The position numbers and the translations under genes were made by a program. From contig NZ_JAJTTH010000008.1 in assembly GCF_021341665.1 (NCBI RefSeq), positions 271,930 through 335,929 on the forward strand: DNA of 64,000 nucleotides, given 5' to 3'. Origin of the DNA: Pseudomonas sp. Au-Pse12 (lineage in GTDB: Bacteria > Pseudomonadota > Gammaproteobacteria > Pseudomonadales > Pseudomonadaceae). Below, piece after piece: positions 61,273 to 64,000 of the stretch (position 1 is its first letter; each line of letters opens with the position of its first letter). The notes beneath the pieces are model-generated. The model did no database searches. It saw only the letters and a program-made list of their open reading frames with translations, and had not been told where the DNA came from.

Positions 61273-62130
61273 ATGAGCGAACGTCCCGAAGAGCCAAACC
61301 AGGCCTCTGACGCCGAAAGCCTGCTACCCATCGATGAGCATGTCGAAGAAGGGCATGACGCTGAAGGCCGTAAAGTCCGGCATCGTGGTATCTATCTTCT
61401 GCCGAATCTGTTCACCACTGCGAACCTGTTCGCAGGGTTCTATTCCATCATCAGCTCCATGAGTGCCCAGAGTGCGATGAGTGCCGGGGATGCGGCGGGG
61501 GCGAGCAAGTATTTTGCCTTTGCCGCAATCGCGATATTCGTGGCCATGGTGCTTGATGGCCTGGATGGGCGAGTCGCCCGCATGACCAACACCCAGAGTG
61601 CTTTCGGTGCCGAGTACGACTCGCTGTCCGATATGGTTGCCTTCGGGGTTGCTCCTGCGTTGCTGGCCTTTGGCTGGGCCTTGGGCGACATGGGCAAGGT
61701 CGGCTGGATGGTCGCCTTCATCTATGTGGCGGGTGCGGCCTTGCGTCTGGCGCGCTTCAATACTCAGGTGGGTACTGCCGACAAGCGTTATTTCATCGGT
61801 CTCGCCAGCCCGGCTGCTGCGGGTGTGGTGGCGGGGATTGTCTGGGCTTTCAGCGATTACGGTATTCAGGGATCGAAGATGTCGTTCCTGGTGGCGTTGA
61901 TGGTTGCGGCGGCTGGCATGCTGATGGTCAGCAATATCAAGTACAACAGCTTCAAGGACCTGGACCTGAAAGGGCGGGTGCCTTTTGTGGCAATTCTGGC
62001 TGTCGTGCTGGTGTTTGCCGTGGTGTTCAGCGATCCGCCACGTATTCTGCTGTTGGTGTTCCTCGCTTATGCGGCTTCGGGCCCTATCCAGTACTTGTTG
62101 CACCTGCGTCGTCGCAAAAGCGTCGAGTGA
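61273..62130 (+). CDS. pssA: CDP-diacylglycerol-serine O-phosphatidyltransferase
   Basis: Makes phosphatidylserine, precursor of phosphatidylethanolamine. The 285-residue membrane protein has the CDP-alcohol motif DGLDGRVARMTNTQSAFGAEYDSLSD near residues 95-120 and about seven hydrophobic segments; an acidic, hydrophilic N-terminus precedes them. ATG 61273 follows AAGG at 61261-61264; a TTG two codons earlier is less likely. The name pssA covers the type II (archaeal/Bacillus-like) enzyme. Confidence 0.92.
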   Translation: MSERPEEPNQASDAESLLPIDEHVEEGHDAEGRKVRHRGIYLLPNLFTTANLFAGFYSIISSMSAQSAMSAGDAAGASKYFAFAAIAIFVAMVLDGLDGRVARMTNTQSAFGAEYDSLSDMVAFGVAPALLAFGWALGDMGKVGWMVAFIYVAGAALRLARFNTQVGTADKRYFIGLASPAAAGVVAGIVWAFSDYGIQGSKMSFLVALMVAAAGMLMVSNIKYNSFKDLDLKGRVPFVAILAVVLVFAVVFSDPPRILLLVFLAYAASGPIQYLLHLRRRKSVE

Positions 62131-62145
62131 TGTAATTTCCTCCAT

Positions 62146-62189
62146 ACTCCGCAGTCTATTGGTACATCTGTCCTCCAATGCTGCGGAGT
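62146..62189 (+). promoter_or_regulatory. Hairpin covering the msrP ribosome binding site
   Basis: ACTCCGCAG (62146-62154) pairs perfectly with CTGCGGAGT (62181-62189), and inside it ATTGG (62158-62162) pairs with CCAAT (62175-62179). The 3' arm contains GGAG (62185-62188), the msrP Shine-Dalgarno, five bases from the ATG at 62194. The structure would block translation unless opened. Confidence 0.6.
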
Positions 62190-62193
62190 TGCC

Positions 62194-63207
62194 ATGTTGT
62201 TCAAATTCCCCAAAGCGTCTGACTGTCATGAGTCGGATGTCACGCCAGAATCTCTTTATCTCTCTCGACGCAGTTTGCTGGGTGGTGCGGTAGCAGGCCT
62301 GGCCTTTGCCGGTTTGCCCCGTTGGGCGGCTGCGCAGGATGCGGCGCGTTACGCCGATGTGGAGCCGGGCCATGCACCTGCGTGGTTCTCCGACAAGCTG
62401 AGCAAGACTCAGTGGCAAGCCGTAACAGTCAAGGATGAGGCGATCACGCCTTTCAAGGATGCGACCCACTACAACAACTTCTATGAGTTCGGTACTGACA
62501 AGGGCGACCCAGCGGCGAACGCGGGGGCACTCAAGACTGAGCCATGGAGTGTGGTGGTGGACGGTGAGGTCGCCAAGCCTGGGCGCTATGCCCTCGAAGA
62601 CTTCATGAAGCCATATTCGTTGGAAGAGCGTATTTATCGACTTCGCTGCGTAGAAGCCTGGTCGATGGTGATTCCCTGGATAGGCTTTCCCATCTCGGCG
62701 TTGCTCAAACAGGTGGAGCCAACCAGTAAGGCCAAGTTCATTCGTTTTGAAACACTGCAGGATCCTAAGAGCATGCCGGGCCAGCGTTCTGGTTTTGCCC
62801 TGATCGACTGGCCCTATGTTGAAGGCTTGCGTATTGATGAAGCGATGAACCCGCTGGCGATTCTTGCGGTAGGGATGTATGGGCGTGAACTGCCTAACCA
62901 GAATGGCGCACCATTGCGTCTGGTGGTGCCATGGAAATATGGCTTCAAAAGTGTGAAGTCTATTGTGCGTATCAGCTTGGTCGACGAGCAGCCAAAGACT
63001 ACTTGGCAGAGTATTGCATCCAACGAATATGGCTTTTACGCGAATGTGAATCCGACAGTTGATCATCCGCGATGGACTCAAGCGCGAGAGCGTCGTCTGC
63101 CCAGCAGCCTGTTCAGTCCCAATGTGCGGGAAACGCAGATGTTCAATGGTTACTCGGATGAGGTTGCCTCTTTATATAGCGGCATGGATCTGCGGAAGAA
63201 CTACTGA
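62194..63207 (+). CDS. msrP: Periplasmic methionine sulfoxide reductase, catalytic subunit MsrP
   Basis: Repairs oxidised methionines in envelope proteins, using electrons from MsrQ. The 337-residue molybdopterin protein has a twin-arginine signal (SRRSLLGG, R25-R26) and the molybdenum ligand Cys152 in LRCVEAWSMV. The family blocks NFYEFGTDKGDPA and WKYGFKSVKSIVRI are complete. The stop overlaps msrQ by one base. A hairpin covers its ribosome binding site. It was formerly called YedY. Confidence 0.95.
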   Translation: MLFKFPKASDCHESDVTPESLYLSRRSLLGGAVAGLAFAGLPRWAAAQDAARYADVEPGHAPAWFSDKLSKTQWQAVTVKDEAITPFKDATHYNNFYEFGTDKGDPAANAGALKTEPWSVVVDGEVAKPGRYALEDFMKPYSLEERIYRLRCVEAWSMVIPWIGFPISALLKQVEPTSKAKFIRFETLQDPKSMPGQRSGFALIDWPYVEGLRIDEAMNPLAILAVGMYGRELPNQNGAPLRLVVPWKYGFKSVKSIVRISLVDEQPKTTWQSIASNEYGFYANVNPTVDHPRWTQARERRLPSSLFSPNVRETQMFNGYSDEVASLYSGMDLRKNY

Positions 63208-63827
63208 TGCGTTATTCGTTCTGGCGTATTGGCGTCTTTATTGCGGCGGCCATCTGGCCGCTGTATTGGCTGTACGAAGCTTGGGATTCGGTCCTGGGCC
63301 CCGACCCGGGCAAGGTACTGGTTGATCGTCTGGGCTTGGGCACGCTGGTGCTGCTGTTGATTACCTTGGCCATGACTCCCATGCAGAAGCTCACTGGCTG
63401 GCCGGGCTGGATAGCTGTGCGCCGACAACTGGGTCTATGGTGCTTTGCCTATGTAGTGCTGCACTTGAGTGCCTATGGGGTATTCATTCTGGGGTTGGAC
63501 TGGTCTCAGTTGGGAGTGGAGTTGCGTAAACGCCCCTATATCTTTGTCGGAAGCTTGGGGTTCCTTCTTCTTTTGGTATTGGCACTGACATCCAATCGCT
63601 ATAGTCAGCGTCGTCTAGGGGGGCGCTGGAAAAAGCTGCATCGCCTGGTTTATCTCATCCTTGGGCTTGGGCTGCTGCATATGCTCTGGATTGTCCGGGC
63701 TGATTTGAAGGAGTGGGTGGTTTACGCTTCTATAGGTGCGCTGCTGTTGCTGCTACGTGTGCCGGCAGTGATGCGTCGCATTCCCCGCTTAATCGCTAAA
63801 AAAGCACCTTCTGCAACAAAAACGTAA
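63207..63827 (+). CDS. msrQ: Haem-binding membrane subunit MsrQ
   Basis: Passes electrons from the respiratory chain or flavin reductases to MsrP. The 206-residue protein has about six membrane helices and the haem histidines in AYVVLHLSAYGVF and WKKLHRLVYLILGLGLLHMLW (ferric reductase-like domain, formerly YedZ). ATG 63207 overlaps the msrP stop (TGATG). Confidence 0.95.
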   Translation: MRYSFWRIGVFIAAAIWPLYWLYEAWDSVLGPDPGKVLVDRLGLGTLVLLLITLAMTPMQKLTGWPGWIAVRRQLGLWCFAYVVLHLSAYGVFILGLDWSQLGVELRKRPYIFVGSLGFLLLLVLALTSNRYSQRRLGGRWKKLHRLVYLILGLGLLHMLWIVRADLKEWVVYASIGALLLLLRVPAVMRRIPRLIAKKAPSATKT

Positions 63828-63834
63828 TTAACCC

Positions 63835-63862
63835 TTGACGGCAGATTCTACAGGCCTATAAT
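63835..63862 (+). promoter_or_regulatory. Ribosomal RNA operon promoter
   Basis: TTGACG (63835-63840) and TATAAT (63857-63862) with a 16-base spacer and a GC-rich discriminator (CGCCCC) after it. Strength and discriminator fit stringently controlled rrn promoters. Confidence 0.88.
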
Positions 63863-63869
63863 TCGCCCC

Positions 63870-64000
63870 ACTTCCGGCGCAGTCGAAACGAAAAACTCCT
63901 TGAGATTCAATGAGTTACACGGTTTTCGACAGCGGTTACGCTTCAGTTCATCGAAGCCAGAAGCAGTTGGTAAGGCAGTGAGTATTCGCCTTATTAACGA
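63870..64000 (+). other. 5' leader of an rRNA operon (16S gene beyond the window)
   Basis: The sequence after the promoter (CCGGCGCAGTCGAAACG and onward, with CTTCAGTTCATCGAAGCC) resembles the leader that precedes 16S rRNA in pseudomonads as I recall it. No 16S sequence itself is inside the window, so the call rests on promoter type and leader similarity. Confidence 0.7.

Overview
The window is a chromosomal segment of a Pseudomonas of the P. fluorescens group, plausibly close to P. protegens or P. chlororaphis. The evidence is high GC with pseudomonad codon use, the gene order coaE-pilD-pilC / cbrA-cbrB-crcZ-pcnB-folK-panBCD-pgi-acs / gluQ-dksA / phuTUVW-prrF-cbpA / mrcB-lpoP / ilvIHC-pssA-msrPQ-rrn (familiar from P. 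aeruginosa and relatives), and Pseudomonas-specific small RNAs (CrcZ, PrrF). I saw no phage, IS element, CRISPR array or tRNA. The right edge holds the promoter and leader of an rRNA operon whose 16S gene lies outside the window.

Layout. (1) 1-6.2 kb: a P/MR-P-like chaperone-usher fimbrial operon: minor pilin, PapC-type usher, PapD-type chaperone and four more pilin-like subunits; the major pilin is probably just left of the window. (2) 6.2-7.4 kb: an isolated creatinase. (3) 7.6-15 kb: a visibly more AT-rich block with a five-gene oligopeptide-type ABC transporter, a LuxR solo and a proline iminopeptidase. This matches the plant-responsive PipR/PsoR type of locus. (4) 15-22 kb: ndh, small conserved genes, yacG, coaE and pilD-pilC, divergent from pilA; pilB is absent. 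(5) 22.7-28.6 kb: a BON-domain periplasmic protein behind what looks like a complete sigma-54/IHF promoter, a giant AsmA-like DUF748 protein, an RlmI-like methyltransferase and an MpaB-family protein. (6) 28.6-43.9 kb, minus strand: acetyl-CoA synthetase, Pgi, pantothenate genes, folK, pcnB, the CbrAB-CrcZ carbon catabolite control module with a 58-codon cbrX ahead of cbrA, gluQ and dksA. (7) 44.2-51.5 kb: aminotransferase, sfsA, a Rieske protein, haem ABC transporter phuTUVW behind a Fur-like box, the Fur-controlled sRNA PrrF and the CbpA/TfoX-like pair. (8) 51.7-64 kb: pentapeptide protein, APH-like/P-loop kinase fusion, PBP1b with its lipoprotein activator LpoP, yqcC, a structured leader before ilvI, ilvIHC, pssA, msrPQ and the rrn promoter.

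How the parts work together. CbrX/CbrA/CbrB and sigma-54 drive CrcZ, which titrates the Hfq/Crc catabolite repression complex. Fur probably controls both haem import (phuTUVW) and PrrF. LpoP activates PBP1b. PipR probably controls import and cleavage of a plant-derived peptide or amine. The most interesting non-coding signals are the sigma-54/IHF/palindrome promoter upstream of the BON gene (22736-22831), the hairpins that cover or enclose the ribosome binding sites of msrP (62146-62189) and pip (14063-14096), and the multi-hairpin leader of ilvI (57661-57780).
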